Part shown: one piece after another, positions 9,753 to 21,630 of the stretch | Position numbering within the stretch: position 1 is the stretch's first letter | Layout of the letters: every line of letters starts with the position of its first letter | Assembly: GCA_023014365.1 (NCBI GenBank) | Contig: JAEBUN010000019.1 | Coordinates: forward strand, 62,001 to 126,000 | Origin: Lepiota brunneoincarnata | Taxonomy: Eukaryota > Basidiomycota > Agaricomycetes > Agaricales > Agaricaceae | Direction of reading: 5' to 3' | DNA length: 64,000 nucleotides | Position numbers and translations under genes: made by a program | The notes under the pieces: model-generated | Told to the model about the DNA's origin: nothing | The model's input: only the letters and a program-made list of their open reading frames with translations | Databases searched by the model: none

Positions 9753-12584
9753 TCACGAAAAAGGGCGCTGATCGTCGGTGACCTCTGTAGACTCTCCCAG
9801 TCTTGCCTGGATCTACATAAAATATATCAAAGGCAGCCCACGCAACAAACATCTCTCACGACTCACCCAAGAGTGAAGGGCTCTCTGTACTCTATCATAG
9901 TCAATCGTAGTCATTTGCGACCTAGCCTTCCTCTCATTGTGGCCGAGAACGGCAGGATCAAGTTCAACAGGAGGACGATCATCATCCACGTTCAAAGCGT
10001 CAATGAGGTTCCGGACAGTACTCGCCGATGGGCGACTTGCTGGGTCATAGTCCCAGCAGCTTCGCATCACTGGTCTCACCGCATTATCAACCAACTTGTG
10101 TACCCGTACGTCACCCAGAACTGGTCGTTCCGGATCAATTCCTCCCCTCAAGAAGGCACGTATCAGTTGAGCAGGCAATGCGTACCGCGCAAATGGGATT
10201 TCGCCTGTAAGAACCTTTTGGAATCAAAGGATCGGTCGAACCGAAGTTGCTGACAATAAGGAGAACCACCTCACCTCAAAACAGATGCAGCCGAATGCCC
10301 ACATGTCAGTCTCGTATGTTGGTGGCGGCACAAGATCCCCAGTGAAGAACTCTGGAGCCATCCAATTTGTGGTCCCGGAATGCTCCGTAGCTGTGGTGGT
10401 CCCAACAACCGTTGAGGCAATCTTGGCAACACCAAAGTCCGCAAGCATTGCCCTTTTAGTTTCCGAGACCAGGATATTGCTCTATAGGGTTTGCACATCA
10501 GAACGATTCCGTATCCACAAAACTAGTTAAAAACTTGCCGCTTTGAGGTCAGAATGCACAATCCCCATGCTGTGCAAGTACTCCAGCCCACGGATAATAT
10601 CAGAAAGCTGTGAGTTACGATTAGGAATGTGGAGACAACCGGCGTCACGGTATTAATACACACCAGAGGAACGACCGGAGTCTGCGGGGAGCAGCTAAGA
10701 TAGGAAGCAAGGTCGCCTGCCTTCATCCACGGAGCAACCATGCAAATCCTTGGTATTTCTTCATCAGAGAGGTAGACGCCATAGAATGGGACGACATTTG
10801 GATGCGATATATGGGTCCAGAGTGCCAGCTCTCCTGCGTGGGCCTAGGTAGAAAACGTGGGCTCGCGAACAACACATGTCAAGATCTCGGACATATGACG
10901 TACTCTCAGAACTCGTTCACTCACACCCCTTTGATACATACGGACAGCTTTGACACACACTGTCCGACCATTGGAATGTCCTTTGTAGATGGAACCGAAC
11001 CCTCCTTGTTGAACTGGGCGGATGAGGTCACATTGTACGTCTGTAAGCCTAAGACATTGGGGGAAGACCTGAGCCGACTTGGTTACTTTGGTGAAAATAT
11101 GTAGGGTGTGCTTTCTTTCGCGTGGCGATTGGAGAGCGTCACTGTCGTCGAGCACCTTTGAAATGAACATCCGCCATCCTAAACAAAGCACTTGGGTACT
11201 GGTGAGACTCACTTTGGTCAAGAAGTCGACCATGCATTGAGCATCATCATTACGGAGACTAGCAATCTCGGCGTTCTTTACTGAGTTTCGAGCTGCGAGG
11301 GTTGATACAAGAACACAAGAATACCTGTACTTCTCTTTTTCCCTCTCATTCTCCTGTTTACGCTCCCGCTCCATCTCGCTTTCATTCCTGCCCTCGCCTT
11401 CCCTTTGATGGAGCATCAACGCCTGCTGCCCCCACTTCGTCTGAATGGGCGAAGCGATCCTGGCCTGCTGTCCTTCGGGATGGAAAAGCTTACGCTTCCT
11501 GCCCTTCCGGGCTGCCAGGGTATTCTGACGACGCATCCATTCAATCCGCTCAAGTTCGACAGCATTCGATTTGAAGGGTTCTTCCGCGAGCTCATCCTCC
11601 TCATCGTCCAACATTTGTTGTTGAGTACGTTTGTGAGCAAAAACTGCAGGTATCCCTTTTTTCGACGTCGCCGAAGGAGTTAGGTACCTCCTTGCATAGG
11701 GGGAAGCGGGTGGATAGGGGGAAGCGCGGAGTGGGACGAGGGATTTAGGACTACTGTTCTTGCGAGCACCTGTCGCTGAGCCGCGATGACGCGTGGCGAC
11801 GGTTGTGGGATGTGTGACCTCGGGTGCTGCAGCTGTTTGCGGAAAGAGCACGACGAAAGTCGAGTTATCTATAGGCTGGGCAGGTGGAAACATTGCAGAA
11901 TTGAAGGCAGGCGCTTCAAGAGCGGACGACCACTGTAAAAGTATCAACAAAAGAGGAATCTAATCAGGGGACTCGAACAAATGGCTCGGGAGCCTTCTAA
12001 GGAGTGTCCGAATAGGGCAAGCCACTGAACGGAGGCAATCAAGATGACTCACAAGGGTATTGCCATCGGGAATGGGGGATGTAGAGGGGAAGTCGGTGTA
12101 CGGTGTGTCATGGAGAGAGTTGTCCCAGTGGTCCAACGACGGGGACCAAGGAGAGTGAAGGAAGGCACTGGGCTCGACAGGTGAAGGGAACGAGTCTGGT
12201 GCCGGAGCATTGGTATCTTCTGCTGGTGAAGGCAAGTGAGTCACACGTATGAAGGGTCCTGAGGTAAGACAATTTACCTATGGATATGAGAATACCCTCG
12301 GAATCCACCGTAAAATCAGAGGTCTGTGGTCTCTGAAGGTCGGCTGGGGTCACTGTAGGATTCGACACATTATCGAATGCTATACGTTTGGGGGATTTGT
12401 GCGAGAGCATGTTGAGATAGTTAGCTTTAAGTGTAGAGAAGTCGGGTACTGTGGTTGAGTGTGATGAGGGCTGCGTTGCATTGTCGGAGCGACGGGATTG
12501 GATACTAGGCTGCGGTGGAAGCGATAATGGGATACCGTAATGAGCAGCAAGATCCGATGTGGATGCAAAGACCTGGTTAGACAT
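9753..12584 (-). CDS. bZIP (GCN4/CPC1-like) - TKL protein kinase fusion, copy B
   Basis: Predicted 788-aa protein from eight exons: 12584-12278, 12219-12053, 11932-10904, 10843-10664, 10607-10539, 10481-10275, 10214-9867 and 9812-9753. Six exons have exactly the lengths seen in copy A; exon 3 is 21 nt longer and exon 8 is 6 nt longer, so the frame holds. The basic region reads RRQNTLAARKGRKRK and fits the bZIP signature including the invariant Asn, which copy A has lost; a Gly replaces the usual Ser/Cys. The preceding segment (RRYLTPSATSKK, then DDEEDELAEEP) resembles basidiomycete GCN4-like factors. The kinase half keeps the glycine loop, VCVK, HSDLKA, DFGVAK and MAPEFF. The fifth intron (10482-10538) is GC-AG, as in copy A. 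Intron 3 contains an in-frame TAG that copy A lacks, confirming it is an intron. Confidence 0.85.
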
Positions 12585-12884
12585 CCGAGGATGGGTCGAA
12601 GAGTGGTTGTCCAAGACCCGTTGAGAACCCAGGTTCAGCTTTTACAGCATCACACATTGCACGTGAACTCTCGGATAGGCTGTGCCGCTTTTACCCTTCA
12701 CTCATATCATTTTCTTGAAATTCATCTCACGACCGGACTTTCCTCATACTTTGGCTCTTTCCAACTCGTATGTTTAATACTTATTATTCCAAAAATTGTG
12801 TGTGATATACGTGTGGCAGAAGTATCTGAGACGGGCACCGCACTGCTTCAGCAAGCGCTCGTTTATGCGTATGTAATGGTCTAT

Positions 12885-13000
12885 TGATGGGGGGACTTAT
12901 GCGGGTTTCGCCCTTGCGAGGGGGCTCATCAGAGGGCTTAACCGCTGCGCTAACCCGCCTTGGCTCGTGTCGCGACAGAATTAGACTACCTAACTTAGGG
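12885..13000. repeat. Interspersed repeat with tRNA-like hairpin
   Basis: The reverse complement contains CCACCCTAAGTTAGGTAGTC, then GGTTAGCGCAGCGGTTAAGC, then CCCTCGCAAGGGCGAAACCC. The same series occurs on the + strand at 35736-35826. The segment GCGGGTTAGCGCAGCGG resembles a tRNA acceptor plus A box, and its end (AAACCCGC) can pair with its start. It is absent from copy A of the duplicated unit, so it is an insertion, possibly SINE-derived. I could not define its ends or a target duplication. Confidence 0.5.
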
Positions 13001-13002
13001 TG

Positions 13003-13270
13003 GCTGTGGGGGAGTATGAAAGATAAAGCGGCAGAGGAAGAAAGTGGGATAGTTGCGTAGGCAATGGCTGAAGGAGGATGGGAGATTATTGGGAAGGGGA
13101 ATGTTTGTAAGGTTCGAAAAATCTATGTATGCACACAGGCAGCAGCAGTTGTGGTGGATATTGGAGAGAAGGAAGGCACAAGAGAAACCAGAGAAACGGG
13201 AGTCACCAGAGATGCTTGAGACGTCAGAGAAACAGTGGATACCGGAGACGCCAGAGGCTAAATACACGAA
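13003..13270. repeat. Purine-rich interspersed repeat R1
   Basis: One of four related stretches in the window (also 16755-17150, 24255-24450 and 37545-37860). They share GGCTGAAGGAGGATGGGAGA-type and GTGGAGGATATTATAGA-type blocks and a G/A-rich + strand. Long open frames read through it on the minus strand are Ser/Pro low-complexity products of base composition and are not conserved in frame. It lies between the kinase and NACHT genes of copy B and has no counterpart at that position in copy A. Confidence 0.55.
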
Positions 13271-13489
13271 GAGCAAGGCGAGTCTCGGAGGACACTGTTT
13301 GAGGGTAATCCAAGCCCTTGCCATTCTGCACTCGGCCGGGTGGAATCCTTTAGGCAAGCTTGGGCTCCTGCTAAGGTGAAAAATTGGTGCACTGTTCTGT
13401 ATAACGACATACAGACTCAAACGAGTGGAAAGTAAATCGCATGGAATTGGGTCACGACATAAGGTACAATATTATGCACGCAGGAGGAA

Positions 13490-16147
13490 CTATATAATAT
13501 TCACGGTCGTGGTAGTATTTATCCCTAGCCATCTAGCTCGATATATCAGAACTAATACGGTCCGCTCCCCTTTACCGATCCAGAATGCCATCCGCTGACG
13601 ATCCGGCGAGGGGTTACCTTCATTGGGCCTATGTAGTGAAACGAACACAAATTCAAATTCCTTGCGTCTAGTGGTCAAATCTGGAGGGAAAGAGTCGTGA
13701 AGAGGCAAGGGTGCCATGAATTGCATTGCAAGAGTTCTATCCACTGCCGTTGATGGGTGAAATCGGATCAAGTCGTGCTCATGGCAGTCATCCGCCTGTT
13801 GGTTCGAGCCCCATAAACAACTCACATTTGCGGCATAACACGATATGACGCACCGAACCCAGTCCCGGACCTTTCGAGAGCCATCGGAGAAAATGTAAAA
13901 ATCGTGAGTCCTCATGAAGACTCCCCCATGTGCCAGGAAAATGATTGAAGTTGAAGTTGAAAAGTTCGGCCATCATCCCCGGTCGCCTCGAATCTCCCAG
14001 CAATGTACACGTATCCCAAATATTGAGCCTGAGGAACTCAGAGATACGTTCGTTATTCCCTACATCACCAACCCAACGCAAGTTATCAGGTGAAGATTCA
14101 TTGTGTGTGGAGATGAAACAGTCTAATCAAGGGTCAGGACAGTCGAACATGGCAAGGAGAATACCCACGTTCGAGTTTGCAATTCGATTGAAGAAGGTGA
14201 CTGTACCAGCGGAGGGCGAGTACTGCGACATCATGACAGGCTTGACCCATGTCCAAGGTAAATGACTGGGATCGGTTTGGGTCTTGGAGAAAATCTGGAA
14301 ATGTGAAAGAAAGTGAGAGGGTTTTGATGGGCCAATTTGGGAGGGGGAACATCAATGACAGAGTGCAGATTGCGAAGAGCTGAGTAGAAGGCATCCTTGC
14401 GAATGCCAAGAAATCGTCCAACCCCGGAGATCCCCTCAAAGGGGTCAATGACTCCTCTGTAGTAGCGCGAAATAATGTAAAATGCAATGATCCGCTTAGT
14501 AGTGGGACGCATGGATTGAGGACCACGATTCATGATCTGCATATAAAAGGCATCCAGAGCCCCCAAAGGCGTCATCTTGTCTCTCTCCCTAATTGCACCA
14601 AGGTACGCAAGACATATTTCCAGCTGTGTGTCAGGAGACAGGCTCTTATCGCCAGCAAGGTGGAGAACAACCGAGGCAAGGATCGGGAGTCCTCCAACCC
14701 TCTGCGAGAGCAGCTGCAGTTTGGACTCTTTGGCCATCGCACCTGATCCAGAGTAAAATACCACTCAGTCTCATCGTGAATCTTCTGGAGTCCATCTTTG
14801 AGGATATAGTACACGTCTCGGATATCCTGTTCGGCGTCGGAGGTGATTTCCTCACGCCTGCAATCAACTGGAGGATCGCCTCTGGCGAATGCGCATTTGA
14901 GATGCCACTCAGGACGACTGCAAACCAGCCACAGGAGTGGGTAGGGACTGTTGGCCAATTGCCGAACGTAGTCGCCAATGAGTGTAATGAGCTGACGTTG
15001 AGCAACCCCATCGCTGCACTCGTCCACTCCATCAACGATGACAACGAGAGGGCTTCGGGTGGTGTTTGTGGCAGTATGCTGGGCTGCTAGGAGGGTCAAT
15101 GGGTCAATGATGAGCTTCCGAAACTGAATGGGGAGTGTCTTGTCGAGGATGGAGGGGTCACAGGACAGGATGCGCGTTATCAAATAATTATACCCCGCAT
15201 CCCCGCTGGCAAGTTGGTAAGCGATCGTGGCGACGACACCCTTGGGACTGTCGCGGTTCTGCAGCTTGGAAAAGAAAAAAGATGCTCCAAGCTGCCCGAG
15301 CTTTTGACAATGCTCGGCAAATGTCTGAGCAACAGTAGACTTGCCGGCACCTGCAGGACCTGACAACCATATAAAGCCCCAATCGCGTTGCTCGCCCAGC
15401 AGCCATCTGTTAAGCGTATCAAGCAACTCCGTGCGGGTTTCAGGGTGACATCTCGGCGGGGGATCGCGGTCGGATGAGTCCACCTCAGCACCCGGAACTC
15501 GCTTTTGGTTGAGTAGAAGGAGAACTGATCGACCTAAATCAACTGATGTCCGGATAGATATACTACACCAGAAAGGATCGTACCTGTTCCGCCACTGTCA
15601 AGATTTCGGAAAAACTGTTGAAGGAATTGGGGATCCTTTTTTTTTTCTTTTACAGTCGATCTTGTAAACGATTTTCTCAGCGAAGGTGGGATTATCAATC
15701 TTAAAGTCGTGGGCACCAGCAAAAAAACCAGCGTTGGCACAAGCAGACGGCTCTGATATACCAAAGAAATCCAGTAGTCAGTATGAATCTTGTTCAGGGT
15801 AGGCAGCACGCACGATTTGATTGGTCGGGGGTGTTGTAGGCCCTCTGCTGTTCGGGTACCGGGTTGTGTTCAACTGTGGGGTTGGGGCCATTCGACTGGT
15901 GGTTGGATATGTTCGATGCAGGCGGGCCATCGGTGACTGTTATGGGCTTGTTCGACAATATGGCAGCGACGTCTCGAGCTGTAATATTGCGGGATGATGT
16001 TTGATTCGCTGTCACTAACGCAACTGTGGGTATTGCGCGTATGGTTTTGGGAGCTTCAGGTAGAGGTCAAGGTGGAACTGGGCGTTTCGAGGAAAATATC
16101 ACTCGGAAGAATGATCTCTTTGCCTTAGGGGGTTCGGACGTCGACAT
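13490..16147 (-). pseudogene. NACHT-domain NTPase, copy B (broken)
   Basis: Homologous along its length to the intact NACHT gene at 4927-7546, with the same exon order, Walker A (GPAGAGKS) and Walker B (LVVIVDGVDE). Several lesions disrupt it. A TGA replaces GGA at 16067-16069, about 27 codons after the start. A poly-A expansion near 15640 changes length by four. A base is missing near 14735 (GGCCAAAGAG against GGCCGAACGAG), and five bases are missing near 14300. The C-terminal exon remains open and differs from copy A by an in-frame 9-nt indel, so decay may be recent. An assembly error cannot explain several independent lesions easily. Confidence 0.8.
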
Positions 16148-16289
16148 GATGGTTGAATAAATAGAGGGATCCGATGAGGAGATGCCCATGCAGCCGCGGA
16201 TACTGCTTTCGGGACCCAGGTCACGCCATCGGGAAGGAAGAAGCCAGAGGTAATCCACGGTTCTTGGGCATTCACAAGCTTCCAAAAGG

Positions 16290-18690
16290 AGCTTGCAGGG
16301 AGGTTAATGCGCCTCTAAAACTTCAACATTCCAGGCACTGTGCAGACACTTGCCATGGATGTGTGAGCCGCAACGAAAGAATTGGAGAGACTCCCATTTT
16401 GATGTGGACATGTAGAAATTCAGAGTCTTTTATGTTGAAAATATTTATTCGTCGATGTCACGACGGTGAGACTTAGCGCTTACCTACCACCACCAGAAAA
16501 AAGTCACCGGGCCGGTCGTTGTTCTCCAGACAACATGGTTCGTGATCCAAAGCCCCAGTCGCTCGGCCGTTCATCTACCGGTGACCGGACTCAAAGTTGC
16601 CATCCTGGTGTTTGCTACGCTCAACCTTATCACACATATGTTGTGGTGGAAAAAGCCACAGAAAGTCCTGGCAGCCATCTCTTTTCAGTGGGGTATCAGT
16701 GTCGGTCATGAGCAGCTCCAATCAAAAAGATTCGTGGCGATTGGAGGGGGGGGGAGGGGGGAGTAGGATAGTGAGAGCGCAATCGTAAGGTGCAAATGGG
16801 ATACTCTGAGGAAGCGGGCGGACGAGGAATGAGAGAAATCGTGGTCTCCGAAGAAGGAAATGCGTTCAGGTACTGAGATAGCGGAGCGGGTGAAGAAAAC
16901 ATGGCAGTCACATATGGAATAGCTGAAGGGGGAAGGGAGATTGTTGGGAAAGGGAGTGTTTGCAATATTTGAGAAATGCGTGCACACAAGGTAGCACTTG
17001 TGGAGGATATTATAGAAACAAGAGGTGTCGGAGAAGTAGAGGATGCTGAAGAAGCAGGGGACACCAGAGGTATCGGAGACTTCAGAAAAGCAGAAGACAC
17101 TGGCAAAGGAAGAGGCACAGGAGGTGCCAGAGGCAGCCTCGCACCGTGATGCAAGTAAAGACTTGTACATTTAACTCATTTTGGCCATGTCCAAGGTGAA
17201 ATTATCTGAAAATTAAGAATTGTGATAACTGGAGAATTGAGGTGTTTTCACCAACACGCCCAACTTCGCCGTCAATCACACAACCACGTTCTGATTCCGG
17301 AATCTTTGTCAGCATCCTCTCTGGGTGCAGATGGCTCAGACCAACTAACACAACCACTCACTAAAAATGCAAGATCATCCAGCTTAACACCTTCAATTTT
17401 GTCCTCGAGTACCCCACCACGCTACTGCACTTAGCGATTCCAGATAGCTTTAGACTTATCATCACAGAATCGGGAACTTTGTTAGGTCACAAGGGCTGTG
17501 GCACGAACACATGATAATGGATCTGAACAGAGCCGAGTCTTCGCAAAAGTTCTGGAACGCTCTCACACATTAACTTGTGTACTGTACAAACGGGCCTCTC
17601 CTATAGTCAAATTTGAGGGGCTCAATCCTCCTGCGCTGACTCCCCCAGATATGCAGATGTGTGCGGAACCAAATCGATGGTGCTCTTTGAGGGTAAGAGG
17701 AGGGAGGTGGTGTTGCTAGAATGGCGTTGATGTTGGGATAGCATACTAAGTCGCTCAAGGTAAAACGGGGAGACACTATCTAGACATGACCGCTCGGCTA
17801 GGATTTGTATTCTTCACATCAGGGAATGTTATAAAGGCTCGACAGAAAGCAATAATCTGTTCTGGCTATACGCCGTGACCAATTTTATTCACTATCGAGT
17901 ATCATTAATTCGTTCTTGGCTCTTGTCGTATTTACTTCCCTCGAATTTATTCCCGCCCTAGACTTGGATCGGGTTCGCGCTCTTTCACACCTATCCCTAA
18001 TTGCGCAGGCAATAACTCCTTTCTTGGGGACACCCAAGTCATGGGATAGATACACATGAATTTTTTGGCCGAACCGTAACACGTATGTTAAGCCATGAAA
18101 TGTGTCCAAATTCTTAATATAAAACACACCGAGAAAGCCATCATCCGTTCTCTCCACAAAATATCGAACCCATAAATATACACAATTGAGTATTCTCCAG
18201 AGACCAAGCCCTTTCATCTGGGAAACACTATCTAAAACAACGGTGTCTTGTCATGTCATAAATACGTGCTGGCCACTAAGAGAATAGGAACACATCAAGT
18301 TCTGTTTCTCACAGTGGCGTTGCAGAGATAGATTACTACTATCCCTTCATCCCGACCATTCAAGTGAATACGAGCTCATCGACGGGGACTCCCCAGCTTG
18401 CAACCAGAGACCACTCTCGGGACACCGCGACATCCTCGTGGACCACTACCCGGCTCTTGAGAACCATCGATAACCCACAGTACAGAACTGGTCTTAATGA
18501 GCGACACAAGTAGTTCCAGGAACAGGTAGGCGGAGAGTCCTCCAAGCGCATTAGCCAAACTATCAAACTACGAGAGCTGATAATGTCCACTGCAGGTACG
18601 GGAAGGTACCATGGACCATCCGGGGTGAGCCTAGAGATTCAATTGCGGCATAGGAGAATTGCGAACATATTGACCAAGACCTAGCGAGTG
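16290..18690. repeat. Flank of the duplicated unit, copy B
   Basis: This region aligns with 7600-8760 and with 37140-38330, and includes an R1 repeat at 16755-17150. The block near 16480-16620 (CCGGTCGTTGTTCTCCAGAC) recurs at 37380-37500. A 110-codon minus-strand frame at 17885-18217 is open here, but its counterpart in copy A carries out-of-frame indels, so I do not call it a gene. No other coding signal is convincing. Confidence 0.5.
16755..17150. repeat. Purine-rich interspersed repeat R1
   Basis: The longest copy of the R1 family, with strongly G/A-biased + strand including a poly-G tract near 16745. It aligns with 37545-37860 over most of its length (CTGAGATAGCGGAGC.GGTGAAGAAAA type blocks). 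No transposon hallmarks are visible. Confidence 0.55.
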
Positions 18691-18699
18691 GAAAGAGCT

Positions 18700-19200
18700 C
18701 GGAAAGAACGAGGAACCTGAAATCGTGGTTGAGATTGGCATTGGTTATAGGCAAGTTTCATCTTGAGGCGGCTGGGTGTTGGGGTGGATTCTGCAAAGCT
18801 AACAGTAGAACGGCGGGTAGCGATCAAGGGATTTGTGCCCACTGACCATATGTAAGCTATTCCAAACCAAGCCCCGTGATTTCCCTCGGAATAGCGTAGC
18901 TGCCCCACCACGATACTATGCACCCACAACTTCCATATACAGCATACTTAGATTGGGTATACATAAGGTTTTTTGGAATTCATTGACTATGCCACATGCA
19001 TCCAGCCTTCGGCTAGGATGCGCAAGAGGAGTGGGGCCTCTACATACTCAATGTGAAGACACGCCCAAGAAAAAAAAGAAAATCAAATTTTCTCAGTAAA
19101 CGCACTACAAAAGACTCTTAGCCGCTCAAAACCCTACTCCACATCCATAAAAAGCGGCATGAAACCGCTCAAACTCATCCCCCTCAACTTAAAAGCGCCA
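18700..19200. promoter_or_regulatory. Conserved leader upstream of small basic-protein gene
   Basis: The segment around 18925-19060 (CACAACTTCCATATACAGCA, then GGGTATACATAA, then TTTTTTGG) recurs at about 27250-27360 and 32080-32190, each time upstream of the same small gene. It is conserved at DNA level without a shared open frame, so it is probably promoter and 5' untranslated sequence. Function is inferred from position only. Confidence 0.4.
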
Positions 19201-19212
19201 TACAACACAACG

Positions 19213-19703
19213 ATGCCTCGCGAGGATACTGACGCCGGGACAGAGAACGAGAGAGGAAGACAGATCACATTCTAGTTCCCACGTCAACCCCAAGGCAACA
19301 CATTCTCCGGATCCCGTCTGCCCTCCCTCCCCCCTTCCCCGGGCCCCCTCCATCCACTCCGAAACCCAAGTGACTCCAAAGATCTCCCACAGCTTGCATC
19401 CAAGAACAACGCTCAGAACACACTAAGACTAGAGTATCGCGAACCCCATCTTGCGAATAAGTCAAGCGCACAAAGCGAAGGCACTACCCACAAGTCACCG
19501 TGCGGTGAGCAGGTCATTCTCCGAGTGGATTACTGGGTCCAGAACAACAAAAACCTGACAGCACTCGTCGCAGACTACACAGAGGTGTTGCGCCTAGAGG
19601 TTGAGCCGCCGCATCGGCCAGCAACCGACCAAGACCAAGCAAGTGTAGGACATCGCCAAAGCAGAGAGGAGCAAGACCTCGACCCGAAAGGATATTGGCT
19701 TTA
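19213..19703 (+). pseudogene. Small basic-protein gene, broken copy 1
   Basis: The frame starts MPREDTDAGTENERG at 19213 but stops at TAG (19273-19275), where the copy at 32370 has CAG. Beyond the stop, a conserved stretch (EQVILRVDYWVQNNKNLTAL at about 19507-19566) continues in a readable frame to about 19700. This is a member of a family with no function I recognise. The stop is a C-to-T change. Confidence 0.5.
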
Positions 19704-20069
19704 AGGTAGTTTCAAGTCGAACGAACCGGGTACAGGGCTAATTTTCATTTAAGCATCAGGAGATATCGCACAGCTATCAAGAGCCAGAGCGCATTAGCCA
19801 TATGTGAGCCAGCCCCAAGGTACCCAGTGGTAGAACAGAACTGAGACAGGAGGTTTTAAAGCGCAGAGATTTCCCTGTCCGTGAGGGATACCGCCGAAGA
19901 GCTACAGACATTGGGCACCGTCCATTGAGATACACATACACTAGTGGGCGCTAATATGCTGTTGGGTGCTCCAATAAGCCGCATACTGATACTAATGGTC
20001 AGGTCATAAAAAATACATTGCCTCGCAGAGTAAAGCGATACCTGTAGAAAACAACATCAGCGAATAGCG

Positions 20070-20750
20070 ATGAGCAACCATTACCTCCTGGGATGGCCAA
20101 GGAACGGAGGGAGGGCCCGAGTACCCGCCCAGCAAATATACAGATTTGACTGTCCCCCTACCCCGATGTTAATACCGGTGCCATTACCGCCCGCCGACGA
20201 TATCCCTATCAGCACCACACCAATGGACGCCGTAGGGGGCGGCGGCAACCAAATACTACCAAGCAACATGTTGCTCGAAAGGATGCCATGGGCAATTGAT
20301 TTTGATCTGGAACGTCGAGAGGCACCGCGGCCCGTCGTCCAGCCCATCGCGGGTAATATACCAGCATATCCGGGACACATGTGGGGGGCCGTAAACGATT
20401 ACGTCCAGGGCACCGTCCACGGAATAACAGTACATTTTGCGGACATTTCGGCGCCGGCGACGAACCCTGCGGTGGCAAGGTTGAGGATCGTGACAAACTT
20501 CGGTGAGACCATCGTAGTCGATCCTCGGTTAGGGAGCCACCACATCTCGGTCGGAGATGTACAGAGAGCGGTTGTCGCTTGGATGGGCCGAGTGGAACAG
20601 ATGGCGCAATTGCGTGGGCAAAGCGCTGGCTTGGCACGTCGGGTGACAGTGAAGACAAGGGATGGGGTGGAAATGAAGGTCGAACTATGGGTGTGGAGGG
20701 GCCTTGCGCAGATGGGGCCTAGGGTGGACCTGCTTGTGCTTGAGCTGTGA
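20070..20750 (+). CDS. DUF6699-like protein, divergent copy
   Basis: Single-exon frame of 226 aa starting MSNHYLLGWPRNGG. The N-terminal 60 residues are Pro-rich. The rest matches the fold pattern I associate with DUF6699: a W.IDFDLERRE.P strand, a central HFADISAPATNPAVARLRIV block, VVDPRLGSHHISVGDVQRAV, and a C-terminal W.WRGL segment. DUF6699 is a basidiomycete-expanded domain of unknown role. This is the only open copy on the + strand and the most divergent from the others (21631, 28193). Its 3' end faces the next copy across a long inverted repeat. The MSN start is shared with the other copies. Confidence 0.75.
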   Translation: MSNHYLLGWPRNGGRARVPAQQIYRFDCPPTPMLIPVPLPPADDIPISTTPMDAVGGGGNQILPSNMLLERMPWAIDFDLERREAPRPVVQPIAGNIPAYPGHMWGAVNDYVQGTVHGITVHFADISAPATNPAVARLRIVTNFGETIVVDPRLGSHHISVGDVQRAVVAWMGRVEQMAQLRGQSAGLARRVTVKTRDGVEMKVELWVWRGLAQMGPRVDLLVLEL

Positions 20751-20995
20751 GGGGTTCGCCCGAGGATGAATATCGGTGAGTCAAATAAAATCGCTGCTGG
20801 AGTTGGTAGAGTGCTGAGTCGATAGCCCACAGGACCAGAAGTGTAGGGAAAAAAGAGATTATCTTGCTTGTATATGAAAGTCCCAGGTCGAAACCAATTT
20901 ACTGCCTGCTTAAGTTGAACGAGGAGAGGAGACAGGAGGGACCAATAGAATCACAGAAACCACCAGTCTCATGTTTGTGCTATCTGCGCGCCTAT

Positions 20996-21460
20996 GAATT
21001 TGTGAGCGTTGCCCGTGACCCAAGTAAGATATGCATAGACCGACTATATGCTTGAATATGAGAGAGATAGAGATGGGGAGGGGGAGGAGAAGTGGAAACA
21101 CAGCATGGGAGGAACGGGGGAGCATCGGTGGGACTCGTTCCACAGTGCTGGGTCTGAACCGTCTGAACCAACGCAACGGAACGCTTAGCAGTCATGCCAA
21201 TTTCGGACGCCCCGATCACGTGTACGAAATCTTTGCTACTTACTGGAAATAAATCTTAGCATGACTGCTACGCGGTCCGCTGCGTTGGTTCAGACGGTTC
21301 AGACCCAGCACTGTGGAACGAGTCCCACCGATGCTCCCCCGTTCCTCCCATGCTGTGTTTCCACTTCTCCTCCCCCTCCCCATCTCTATCTCTCTCATAT
21401 TCAAGCATATAGTCGGTCTATGCATATCTTACTTGGGTCACGAGTAGCGCTCACAAATTC
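20996..21460. repeat. Long inverted repeat, two 202-bp arms
   Basis: The left arm is 20996-21197 (starting GAATTTGTGAGCG) and the right arm is 21259-21460 (ending CGCTCACAAATTC). They are near-identical reverse complements around a 61-bp loop. The arm sequence is the 3' flank of the DUF6699-like genes, seen singly at about 27830-28030. The two genes beside it converge, so it is a tail-to-tail junction of two cassettes. Confidence 0.9.
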
Positions 21461-21630
21461 CCAACAACACGATACAGTCCAGTCATAAACGAAAATCTTC
21501 GAGCGTGCAGACAGTACATAACATGGTTCATTTTCCTTATCCTCCTGGTTTTCAAGCCCTCCGTCAGCAAATCTCCAATCGATGGTGCATTTTATTCCAC
21601 CTGCCAATTCCTTTTCCTCGTTTGGACGTC

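Noticed and set aside
16696..17170. Ser/Pro-rich minus-strand frames of about 150 codons
   Set aside because: They are products of the purine-rich R1 repeat; other copies do not keep the frames.
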